Below, in pieces: positions 1 through 5,696 of a DNA stretch of 6,693 bases (positions are counted from its first letter, which is position 1; the number at the start of each line of letters is the position of its first letter). Location: NCBI GenBank assembly GCA_023251005.1, contig JAHEZR010000052.1, positions 1-6,693 on the forward strand. Direction: 5' to 3'. The notes under the pieces were generated by a model. That model was not told where the DNA came from. It did not search any database and saw only the letters and a list, made by a program, of their open reading frames with translations. The stretch comes from Ignavibacteriota bacterium (GTDB lineage: Bacteria; Bacteroidota; UBA10030; JAHEZR01). Position numbers and translations under genes: made by a program.

Positions 1-1007
1 TTAAGCTCGTAAATGGCGGGCCGAGGCACGTTCCCAGAGATCGCTACCCGCTTCCCCGAATGTCCGATGAATAACACGTCTCCTTCTTGCAGTCTCAAAT
101 CCTGTTCTCTTTTTCCTAAAAGGACAAACTCATAGAAATCGATCAGTGCTGCCATCTTATTTTCGCGGATGAGTTTAATCTCCCTCAAAGTTCCGTTCAC
201 ATTTGGACCACCCGCGTAGTACAAAGCCGTCAATGCTGTCGCGAGACCACTGAGACTGTATCCTCCCGGCAGGCGTGCTTCGCCCAGGACGAAAACCTGA
301 ATCGTTCGGAGCTTCCCAATGGAAACATCGAGATAGCTTGTTGCACGAGGCGCCCCGCGGCGAAGACTGGCATACACTGCACTCATTCGGTCAAGAAGAA
401 TTCTCTTCAGTCCCTCGACCGTGACCCCGGCGACCTGAATCTTCCCGACGTCTGGAATCAAGATGTACCCGTCGCGGGCAACAGTAATTGTGTAGGCAAG
501 CTGAGTCTCTCCCCAAACATTGAGCACGATCTCGTCTCCCGGGCCCAGAGTATAGTCCTGTGGAGTCGGGATATTGACGATTGGTTCGAACGCCGTCGGC
601 GCGCGCTGGAAGATCGCATAGCCGAAGGGTTGAAGTCCCGGTGCTCGAGTGCTAAATTCAGGAAGGGTGTACTCCGCGGGGGAAGGTGCTGGCGGACGAA
701 TAGAGGGCGGAGTGATCTCGGCAACCGCCTGCTTCGTTTCTTCTAACGTTGCCTTTGCACCGGCTTCAGTACGAAGGTACTTCTGGAGGTCAATATTTCT
801 CTCGCGGCTAAGGCGAATTGCCTCTTCCTCTGTCAACCCAGCTTCCTTAATTCTCTGGCGAATCTGTTCCGGGGTTAGCCTGGACAAGATTCCTGCCTGT
901 GCCATCTGCAAGAACTTTTCTTTATCAAAAACCTCGCTTTGCTGTGAGAAAACCTGAGAAGAACCGAGCAAGCAAGTCACGAGAAAAAAGTAAACAGCTT
1001 TTTTCAC
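1..1007 (-). CDS. Polysaccharide export protein with poly-export and SLBB domains (3' end cut off by the window)
   Basis: The reading frame stays open from a GTG at 1007 to the window edge, giving 335 complete residues. The GTG is preceded by a good GGAG Shine-Dalgarno six bases upstream. Residues 1-21 look like a Sec signal peptide (MKK, hydrophobic core, VFS|QQ cleavage site). The only early Cys (C12) lacks a convincing lipobox, so this is probably not a lipoprotein, unlike classical Wza. Residues about 40-95 are charged and helical, followed by a Pro-rich linker near 99-112. A poly-export domain starts around 150 (DYTLGPGDEIVLNVWGE). A first SLBB domain covers about 236-315 (FVLGEARLPGGYSL), and a second begins at 319 (VAISGNVPRPAIYEL) and is cut. 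Family members form or gate the outer-membrane channel for capsule or exopolysaccharide. The protein lies 31 bp downstream of a sugar epimerase in the same orientation, which fits a polysaccharide operon. The family assignment is firm; the exported polymer is unknown. Confidence 0.93.
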   Translation of the reverse strand, partial: MKKAVYFFLVTCLLGSSQVFSQQSEVFDKEKFLQMAQAGILSRLTPEQIRQRIKEAGLTEEEAIRLSRERNIDLQKYLRTEAGAKATLEETKQAVAEITPPSIRPPAPSPAEYTLPEFSTRAPGLQPFGYAIFQRAPTAFEPIVNIPTPQDYTLGPGDEIVLNVWGETQLAYTITVARDGYILIPDVGKIQVAGVTVEGLKRILLDRMSAVYASLRRGAPRATSYLDVSIGKLRTIQVFVLGEARLPGGYSLSGLATALTALYYAGGPNVNGTLREIKLIRENKMAALIDFYEFVLLGKREQDLRLQEGDVLFIGHSGKRVAISGNVPRPAIYEL

Positions 1008-1038
1008 AGTGGGCTCCGTTAAGAAATGAAACCTCAAA

Positions 1039-1974
1039 TCAATCACTCAGCGCCATCTTTTTTGTAAACCAGTCGAGCGTAAGTCTCAATCCCTCTTCTA
1101 TCGGAATTTCACTCTTCCATCCAAGTTGCTCATACGCCCTTTGGGCACTTAAGTAGATTCGCTGAATCTCCCCAGTTCGAAGTACAGCATAATTTGGTTC
1201 TTGACGAAACGAAAGGAGATCGGACAGCAATCTGTATATTCGATTCACCGTAGTGCCAACACCCGACCCAATGTTAAAGATCTCGTTGTCACCTCCGGTC
1301 AATGCAAGGGAATTGACACGGACAATGTCGTCCACATGGACGTAATCGCGTAACTGCTCCCCGTTCCCGAAAATCGTGGGCGTGACCCCTTCAAGCATTT
1401 GTCCGACAAAAATTGCGATCACACCCGCTTCGCCCTTCGAATTCTGCCGAGGCCCATACACATTTGGATAACGCAAAACCGTGTAGGTCAGACCAGAGTG
1501 CCTTTTATAGAGATAGAGGTAGTGCTCCACCGTGTGTTTCGATATTCCATATTGGGATTCGGGATGGAGGGGATGATCTTCGTCAACCGGCAGATATTTC
1601 GGCTCGCCATAAACAGCCCCTCCGGTTGAAACGTAAATGAACTTGCGAAGGTTATGCTTTACCGATGCATGAATCAGCTGAAGACTACCCAGGATATTCG
1701 ATGTAGCATCAAAGACAGGATCCTCGACAGATTTTCTTACGTCCACTTGAGCGGCATGATGATTGACAACGTCGGGATGTTCACGCTGAAAAATCCCGTC
1801 GATCACCCCTGCGTCACGGATATCGGCATCGTAGAACCGCGCCTTGGAGTTCAGGTTCGATCTGGAACCGGTAGAGAGGTTATCGACCACAGCGACATCG
1901 TGTCCATCACTTGTATATTTGTCCACTACGTGAGACCCGATGAATCCGGCTCCGCCTGTGACAAGAATCTTCAT
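1039..1974 (-). CDS. NAD-dependent nucleotide-sugar epimerase/dehydratase (extended SDR, UDP-glucose 4-epimerase-like)
   Basis: This 311-residue protein is a typical length for an extended short-chain dehydrogenase acting on nucleotide sugars in the cytoplasm. The Rossmann dinucleotide-binding loop is at residues 7-13 (GGAGFIG), with D31 at the end of strand 2 (VVDNLSTG) favouring NAD over NADP. The catalytic region has S116 in VSTGGAVYG and the YxxxK pair Y142/K146 (YGISK). LRYPNVYGPRQ at about 167-177 and RDYVHVDDIV are further family signatures of substrate binding. The frame extends 49 codons upstream of the chosen ATG, but the fold begins exactly at MKILVTGGAGFIG. The extra codons also cross the probable promoter at 2093-2121, so they are not part of the gene. 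A weak GAGAG stands about 7 bases before the ATG. With the export protein downstream it probably supplies a sugar for surface polysaccharide. The exact substrate (UDP-Glc, UDP-GlcNAc or another) cannot be fixed from motifs; a dehydratase role is less likely. Confidence 0.93.
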   Translation of the reverse strand: MKILVTGGAGFIGSHVVDKYTSDGHDVAVVDNLSTGSRSNLNSKARFYDADIRDAGVIDGIFQREHPDVVNHHAAQVDVRKSVEDPVFDATSNILGSLQLIHASVKHNLRKFIYVSTGGAVYGEPKYLPVDEDHPLHPESQYGISKHTVEHYLYLYKRHSGLTYTVLRYPNVYGPRQNSKGEAGVIAIFVGQMLEGVTPTIFGNGEQLRDYVHVDDIVRVNSLALTGGDNEIFNIGSGVGTTVNRIYRLLSDLLSFRQEPNYAVLRTGEIQRIYLSAQRAYEQLGWKSEIPIEEGLRLTLDWFTKKMALSD

Positions 1975-2092
1975 CTGTGTTCTCTCTTCAAAAAAAATTT
2001 CGTTTAGCTCGCCAGGATTCCCTCTTCCAAAGGAACCGCGGTGTGTGAAAAACGTTAAAACAAAGCACTTCTGCAGCTCAAAAGTGTTTGAA

Positions 2093-2121
2093 AATTTAAC
2101 AACTACTGTCTGCAAAGTCAA
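2093..2121 (-). promoter_or_regulatory. Probable sigma70-type promoter for the epimerase/export operon
   Basis: Read on the minus strand, TTGACT (2121-2116) is followed after exactly 17 bp by TAAATT (2098-2093), matching the -35 consensus at 5 of 6 and the -10 at 4 of 6 positions. Transcription would start near 2086, leaving a leader of about 110 nt before the epimerase ATG at 1974. It sits in the only sizeable gap upstream of that gene. If the organism is a Bacteroidota member with a divergent primary sigma factor, the match would mean less. Confidence 0.5.
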
Positions 2122-2130
2122 GGATTGCAG
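2110..2130. repeat. Inverted repeat CTGCAA-N9-TTGCAG across the -35 box, possible operator
   Basis: A perfect 6-bp inverted repeat has arms at 2110-2115 and 2125-2130, separated by 9 bases. The predicted -35 hexamer (2116-2121) lies within the spacer. Half-sites 15 bp apart centre to centre and overlapping a -35 box suit a dimeric repressor. A 6-bp arm can occur by chance, so this is suggestive only. Confidence 0.35.
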
Positions 2131-2206
2131 TACAAACGCAGCGAAAGATGGGTAATTACAGCGAGGGAAAAGAGGTCAGTGGAGGAAAGAATGAAATCAA
2201 CTTGCA

Positions 2207-2222
2207 GGTTCGCCTCAGAACC
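2207..2222 (-). terminator. Weak hairpin after lutC, possible terminator
   Basis: On the minus strand GGTTC-TGAGGC-GAACC forms a 5-bp stem with a 6-base loop, beginning 6 bases after the lutC stop codon. The downstream bases (TTGATTTCATTCTTTCC) are T-rich but contain no continuous T run, so it would be a weak intrinsic terminator at best. Its position at the end of the three-gene operon is the main support. Confidence 0.3.
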
Positions 2223-2228
2223 AGTGAA

Positions 2229-2936
2229 CTACTTTGACTTAAGCACCAGGAAGACAAAAAGTTCCTTCGGTCCATGTACACCTGTCACAAGAACTTTCTC
2301 GATGTCAGCGGTACGACTAGGGCCGCTGATCAATGTAACACAACACGAATGAGTTGACTTGTCTCGCTGATCATAAATCTTCTCCAGGCAAGCTGCTACG
2401 GTCGGGAGGATCTGATCTTCTCTCGCAATGACCACGTGGGCGCGAGGAAGAAGCGAAAGTGTGCGAGGCGCGGTCGGTGATGAGTGTAAGACGATCGTCC
2501 CGGTCTCTGCGGCAAGAAACTCACACGTCGTCACTCCTACGTCTGCACTCTTAAGCTGATTGACTACATCTCTGTCCGTGATCCTGGAAAGAATAGTTCC
2601 CGGCGCAAGCGACTGGAGCCCATCCTCTAATTGCAACTCGTCAAGAAATCTTTCACGTGAGAGAATGACGTTGCGATAGTTCTCCTTTTTGAAAACGTTA
2701 CGAAGAGAAGCATACAATTCCTCTTTGGAATTCACCTTAATGAGTTTCCCGCCAATTAGAGTAAGCTCCTCTTCGAAAAGTGCCGTTAAACTCTTGTCTT
2801 CCTGTCTACGCGGAATTGCGGATCTCTGCACTTCAAGTAGCGGAATGGATTTCAAAGCAAACTCACTTGTAGATGGAAAAACTGCGAGGTTCTTCTGAAT
2901 GCGGCTCAGGATTTTGTCTCGGGCATCGTCGAGCAT
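2229..2936 (-). CDS. lutC: LutC-like LUD-domain protein of the L-lactate oxidation complex
   Basis: This is a LUD-domain protein of 235 residues, close to the roughly 240 usual for LutC. The hallmark motifs are AETGT at about 143-147, PRAHVVIA, ISGPSRTADIE at about 203-213 and GVHGP at about 219-223. In B. subtilis LutABC together oxidise L-lactate to pyruvate; LutC is the subunit without Cys-rich Fe-S motifs, and its exact catalytic part is not well defined. A GTG at 2945 directly after the lutB stop is an alternative in-frame start adding three residues (MPT). I prefer the ATG at 2936 because TAGGTG, ending six bases before it, makes a good Shine-Dalgarno, whereas the GTG codon is itself part of that box. 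The gene is last in a tightly packed lutA-lutB-lutC operon. The family call is secure; only the first three residues are in doubt. Confidence 0.93.
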   Translation of the reverse strand: MLDDARDKILSRIQKNLAVFPSTSEFALKSIPLLEVQRSAIPRRQEDKSLTALFEEELTLIGGKLIKVNSKEELYASLRNVFKKENYRNVILSRERFLDELQLEDGLQSLAPGTILSRITDRDVVNQLKSADVGVTTCEFLAAETGTIVLHSSPTAPRTLSLLPRAHVVIAREDQILPTVAACLEKIYDQRDKSTHSCCVTLISGPSRTADIEKVLVTGVHGPKELFVFLVLKSK

Positions 2937-2945
2937 TGTCGGCAC

Positions 2946-4349
2946 CTAACTTGACTCTCTTTCCACATCAGGCCAGAGATCTTTGAATGACTTCGGAGCT
3001 AATGGAGGGAAATCCCTGGTCTTAGACCAGCCGGGCACAGGAAGTGATGAATTTTTTCTCGAGAGAACAGGGAGAAGGAGTCGAACCATCTTTGAGCTGA
3101 AACGATAGAGCGCCGGACTCCTCATGATCATACACCAGGTTTGCATCAGAAGACGCTCGGCGGAACTTGAGAGGCGTTCTTGAACGGATTTTCTCCGGAG
3201 CCATAGTAGAAGATGATGAATGTCAATCTTTACGGGACATACTTCCGAACACCGACCACACAGCGATGAAGCAAATGGGAGATCCTTCGCTTTCTCCAGG
3301 CTCGTCAGCACTGGTGTTAAGGCTGAACCGATCGGACCGGAATAGACTGACCCGTAAGAATGACCTCCCACTGTCTGGTAAACGGGACAAACATTGAGAC
3401 ACGCACCACAGCGAATACAGTAGAGCACCTCGCGCATCTTCGGATCGGCGAGGATTTCGCTTCGACCATTGTCCAGCAGAATGACATGGACCTCTTCTGG
3501 TCCGTCAATTTCGCCGTCATGCCTGGGCGAATGGATTACCGATACGTAGCTCGTGATTTTCTGCCCCGTGCCGCTTCGTGGAAGAATGGAGAGGAAGGTC
3601 GGGAGATCCTCCAGACGTGGAATGACCTTCTCGATACCAATAACCGCCACATGAACGCGTGGGAGCGTTGTGGTGAGCCGTGCATTCCCCTCGTTCTCGA
3701 TGATGACGAAGTCCCCCGTCTCAGCAATGGCAAAGTTTGACCCAGAAATTCCAATCTGTGCATTCAGAAATTTCTCGCGCAAGAAGTCATGAGCAACGCC
3801 CGTCAGGTGCTCTGGGTCTGAGCTATAGGGAACTCCAAGCCGCTCAGCAAAAAGTTTTCCGATGTCATCTCGATTCCTGTGGATCGCTGGAGTGACGATA
3901 TGTGAAGGTCCTTCGCCCCCGAGCTGAACGATGAATTCACCCAGATCTGTTTCGACAGATTCAATCCCGTGCTCTTCAAGAAAATGACCAAGTCTGATCT
4001 CTTCCGTCGCCATGGATTTCGATTTTACAATGAGTGACGCCCGATTTCGACGTGCCAGGTCGAGGACGTAGTTACAGGCCTCCTTGTCAGTCTCGGCCCA
4101 ATAAACTTTTATTCCATTTGCCGTCGCCTTTCTCTCAAACTCCTCGAGGAGGTCAGCGAGGTGTCCGATGGAAAACTCTTTTATCCGGTGCGCGGCTTCA
4201 CGAAGGCTCTCCCAGTTAAGGATATCCTCCACCGCACGGTTCCGAGACTGCACCGCGTGATGTGTCGCGCCGCGGAACCGCTGTCGTGCCACGAGATCTT
4301 TGGTCTTCTCCGCTGCCTTCGATTTGAACTTTTCCGTCGTTACTTGCAT
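2946..4349 (-). CDS. lutB: LutB-like iron-sulfur subunit of the L-lactate oxidation complex
   Basis: The protein has 467 residues, matching the usual LutB/YkgF length. The N-terminal two thirds (about 60-295) is a LUD domain with AETGDFVIIENEGNARL at 209-225 and LPRVHVAVIGIEKVIP just after. A ferredoxin-like segment then carries C311, C314, C317 and C321 (CIRCGACLNVCP), followed by GGHSYGSVYSGPIG and a second motif with C364, C367 and C371 (LCGRCSEVCPVKI). The second motif has three cysteines; S361 sits where a fourth ferredoxin-type Cys would fall. The C-terminal 60 residues are basic and Pro-rich. LutB is thought to pass electrons from lactate between LutC and LutA in a cytoplasmic complex. 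The start follows lutA by 23 bp and has only a weak GAG seven bases upstream. The stop lies 9 bases before the lutC ATG, suggesting coupled translation. Confidence 0.95.
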   Translation of the reverse strand: MQVTTEKFKSKAAEKTKDLVARQRFRGATHHAVQSRNRAVEDILNWESLREAAHRIKEFSIGHLADLLEEFERKATANGIKVYWAETDKEACNYVLDLARRNRASLIVKSKSMATEEIRLGHFLEEHGIESVETDLGEFIVQLGGEGPSHIVTPAIHRNRDDIGKLFAERLGVPYSSDPEHLTGVAHDFLREKFLNAQIGISGSNFAIAETGDFVIIENEGNARLTTTLPRVHVAVIGIEKVIPRLEDLPTFLSILPRSGTGQKITSYVSVIHSPRHDGEIDGPEEVHVILLDNGRSEILADPKMREVLYCIRCGACLNVCPVYQTVGGHSYGSVYSGPIGSALTPVLTSLEKAKDLPFASSLCGRCSEVCPVKIDIHHLLLWLRRKSVQERLSSSAERLLMQTWCMIMRSPALYRFSSKMVRLLLPVLSRKNSSLPVPGWSKTRDFPPLAPKSFKDLWPDVERESS

Positions 4350-4372
4350 TTCTAACTCGGTTTAGAGGTGCG

Positions 4373-5098
4373 CTATGAAATAGCTCCCTTCCACAAAAAC
4401 TCTGCAAGGTGCAATGCCTTTACAGGGGAGTGAATTCTCTGTAACATCCCTGCGATTTGCATGAGACAGCCAGCATCATTGGCAACAACGTACTGAGCGC
4501 CAGTCTTCTTGATCGAACTGACCTTTTCCTCGAGCATCGCAGTAGAAATCTCCGGAAATTTGATGGAGAATGACCCGCCAAAGCCGCAGCAGGAATTAGA
4601 TTCTTCCATCTCGACAAATTCAACTCCTTTGACGTTTTGAATCAGGAGGCGTGGAGGATCTTTGACTTTGAGCTCGCGCAAGAGGTGACAAGAATCGTGG
4701 TAGGTTACTCGAGCTGGAAACGATGCTCCAACATCCGCCACTTTCAAAACTTTCACAAGGAACTCCGAGAACTCATAAGTCTTTGTAATCACGTCAGTAA
4801 GAGCTGCAAGGAGGTCCTTGCGAATCGGGAGAGAAGAATAGAAAACACGCACCATGCTTCCACACGAGCCAGAAGGAGTGACAATATAGTCCGCAGTGGA
4901 AAAGATCTCGATAAACCGCTCGGCAAGCTTCGTCGCCTCTTCCTGGTATCCGGCATTAAAGGCGGGTTGACCGCAACAAGTCTGAGCTTCGGGATACGTA
5001 ACATCGACGCCAAGCATTCGAAGAAGTCTGACAGTGCTGATTCCAACTTGTGGGAAGAATTGATCGATGAGACAGGGAACGAAAAGCGAAACGCGCAT
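4373..5098 (-). CDS. lutA: LutA-like CCG-domain iron-sulfur protein of the L-lactate oxidation complex
   Basis: The protein has 241 residues with two cysteine-rich CCG domains. The first uses C9, C41-C42 (TCCGQPAFNAGY) and C79 (PSGSCGSM). The second uses C137 (YHDSCHLLREL), C170-C171 (SCCGFGGSFSIKFPEIS) and C211 (NDAGCLMQ). These are the ligands by which the GlpC/HdrB/LutA family binds iron-sulfur centres. LutA is the first gene of the operon and a core subunit for oxidation of L-lactate to pyruvate. The frame is open 66 codons further upstream, but the conserved family N-terminus MRVSLFVPCL begins at the ATG at 5098. The upstream part is an AT-rich, hydrophobic non-homologous stretch that runs through the intergenic region. 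No Shine-Dalgarno is visible before this ATG; the leader reads TTCTTAAATATTGC. An archaeal HdrB-type function is unlikely given the LutB and LutC neighbours. Confidence 0.95.
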   Translation of the reverse strand: MRVSLFVPCLIDQFFPQVGISTVRLLRMLGVDVTYPEAQTCCGQPAFNAGYQEEATKLAERFIEIFSTADYIVTPSGSCGSMVRVFYSSLPIRKDLLAALTDVITKTYEFSEFLVKVLKVADVGASFPARVTYHDSCHLLRELKVKDPPRLLIQNVKGVEFVEMEESNSCCGFGGSFSIKFPEISTAMLEEKVSSIKKTGAQYVVANDAGCLMQIAGMLQRIHSPVKALHLAEFLWKGAIS

Positions 5099-5223
5099 GC
5101 AATATTTAAGAAGAGGTTCTTGGAAGAATATAGAAGATAAGATTATAAAAACAAATGCAAAGAAGAGGGGAGGAGTTTGGTGAGAATTGTCAAACAGGGT
5201 GCTGGATGGGCGAATTACCTGAG

Positions 5224-5252
5224 TTGATTTTCGTGTAAAAATTAGATAGATT
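5224..5252 (+). promoter_or_regulatory. Candidate promoter for the tRNA cluster
   Basis: TTGATT (5224-5229) and TAGATT (5247-5252) are separated by 17 bp, each matching 4 of 6 consensus bases, about 45 bp upstream of tRNA-Arg. The match is weak and is offered because some promoter must lie here. The first copy of the direct repeat falls inside the spacer and touches the -10 hexamer. Confidence 0.25.
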
Positions 5253-5268
5253 GGAAGGAAAATTAGAT
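5238..5268. repeat. 10-bp direct repeat AAAATTAGAT spaced 21 bp, possible operator
   Basis: AAAATTAGAT occurs exactly at 5238-5247 and again at 5259-5268. The start-to-start spacing of 21 bp is two turns of the helix, so a bound protein would contact the same face. The position between divergent transcription units suits a regulator of the lut operon or the tRNAs. The repeat is AT-rich, which lowers its significance. Confidence 0.4.
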
Positions 5269-5297
5269 GACCATCGTCATGAATAAACATGCGCAAT

Positions 5298-5371
<74 letters not shown>

Positions 5372-5385
5372 CAGATGATACAGAT

Positions 5386-5460
5386 GGTGTCCATAGTTCA
5401 GTTGGTTAGAACGCCAGGTTGTGGCCCTGGAGGTCGAGGGTTCGAGTCCCTCTGGACACC
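5386..5460 (+). tRNA. tRNA-His (anticodon GTG)
   Basis: The cloverleaf has acceptor stem 5387-5393 paired with 5453-5459. The extra G-1 (G5386) pairs with C73 (C5460), the identity element of histidine tRNA. The D stem is GTTC/GAAC. The anticodon stem CCAGG/CCTGG has loop TTGTGGC with anticodon GTG at 5421-5423. The T stem GAGGG/CCCTC has loop TTCGAGT. CCA is not encoded. It starts only 14 bases after tRNA-Arg, so the two are surely cotranscribed and processed. Confidence 0.97.
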
Positions 5461-5512
5461 CGATAGTAAAGTCAAAACTGAAAAATAAAAAAGAAAAGTG
5501 TCCCCACCCTTT

Positions 5513-5530
5513 AAGTGGCTGTTGCCACTT
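5513..5530 (+). terminator. Hairpin in the tRNA-His to tRNA-Glu spacer, possible terminator
   Basis: A perfect 7-bp stem AAGTGGC/GCCACTT with a TGTT tetraloop is followed by CCCTTTTCC. The T run is short and interrupted, so termination may be partial. It lies 52 bp after tRNA-His and 50 bp before tRNA-Glu, and would separate the Arg-His transcript from Glu if it works. Confidence 0.45.
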
Positions 5531-5556
5531 CCCTTTTCCATTTGAATATTTGATTT

Positions 5557-5568
5557 TTCAAATTTGAA
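5557..5568. repeat. 12-bp palindrome TTCAAATTTGAA upstream of tRNA-Glu
   Basis: A perfect 12-bp palindrome lies in a very AT-rich stretch 12 bases before tRNA-Glu, with a related TTTGAA at 5541-5546. It could be part of a tRNA-Glu promoter or a protein site. Low-complexity AT sequence makes chance plausible. Confidence 0.25.
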
Positions 5569-5580
5569 TTCCTTTGTTTC

Positions 5581-5654
5581 GTCCCCATCGTCTAGCCGGC
5601 CTAGGACATCACTCTTTCAAGGTGAAAACACGGGTTCGAATCCCGTTGGGGACA
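5581..5654 (+). tRNA. tRNA-Glu (anticodon TTC)
   Basis: The acceptor stem GTCCCCA (5581-5587) pairs perfectly with TGGGGAC (5647-5653), and the discriminator is A5654. The anticodon stem TCACT/GGTGA, with a U:G closing pair, has loop CTTTCAA and anticodon TTC at 5616-5618. The T stem ACGGG/CCCGT has loop TTCGAAT. CCA is not encoded. It reads GAA and GAG. It lies 42 bp before the adaptor protein gene with no terminator visible between them. Confidence 0.96.
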
Positions 5655-5696
5655 CGATGCTAAAGTACGGACCACCCTTTTTCGTCGAGTCAACCT

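Larger units (their letters stand above)
5099..5297. other. Divergent intergenic control region between lutA (minus) and the tRNA cluster (plus)
   Basis: This 199-bp AT-rich stretch must hold the lut operon promoter and the tRNA-Arg promoter. Toward lutA there is a TATAAT at 5147-5142 and a TTGACA at 5193-5188, but they are 40 bp apart and cannot pair as one promoter, so the lut promoter is unresolved. A 10-bp direct repeat lies nearer the tRNA side. No coding sequence is supported here; the open frame through it is only an upstream extension of lutA. Confidence 0.6.

Noticed and set aside
458..957. Two open frames (minus 458-724 and plus 649-957) in the export-protein region
   Set aside because: The true frame, open from 1007 to the edge, encodes a clear signal peptide, poly-export and SLBB domains; these two are other-frame shadows.
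1975..2121. 49-codon N-terminal extension of the epimerase frame
   Set aside because: The Rossmann fold begins at the ATG at 1974, and the upstream codons cross the promoter and an 8-base A/T run; no family homology is visible in them.
4637..5140. 167-codon plus-strand open frame opposite lutA
   Set aside because: It is antisense to a strongly conserved gene, with no family features and no ribosome site that would set it apart.
5142..5193. TTGACA (5193-5188) plus TATAAT (5147-5142) as the lut promoter
   Set aside because: Both hexamers are good, but they are 40 bp apart, far beyond a usable spacer, and neither has a proper partner at 16-18 bp.
5099..5296. 66-codon N-terminal extension of lutA containing a hydrophobic stretch that mimics a membrane segment
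   Set aside because: LutA proteins are about 240 residues and start at MRVSLFVPCL. The hydrophobicity comes from AT-rich intergenic DNA.
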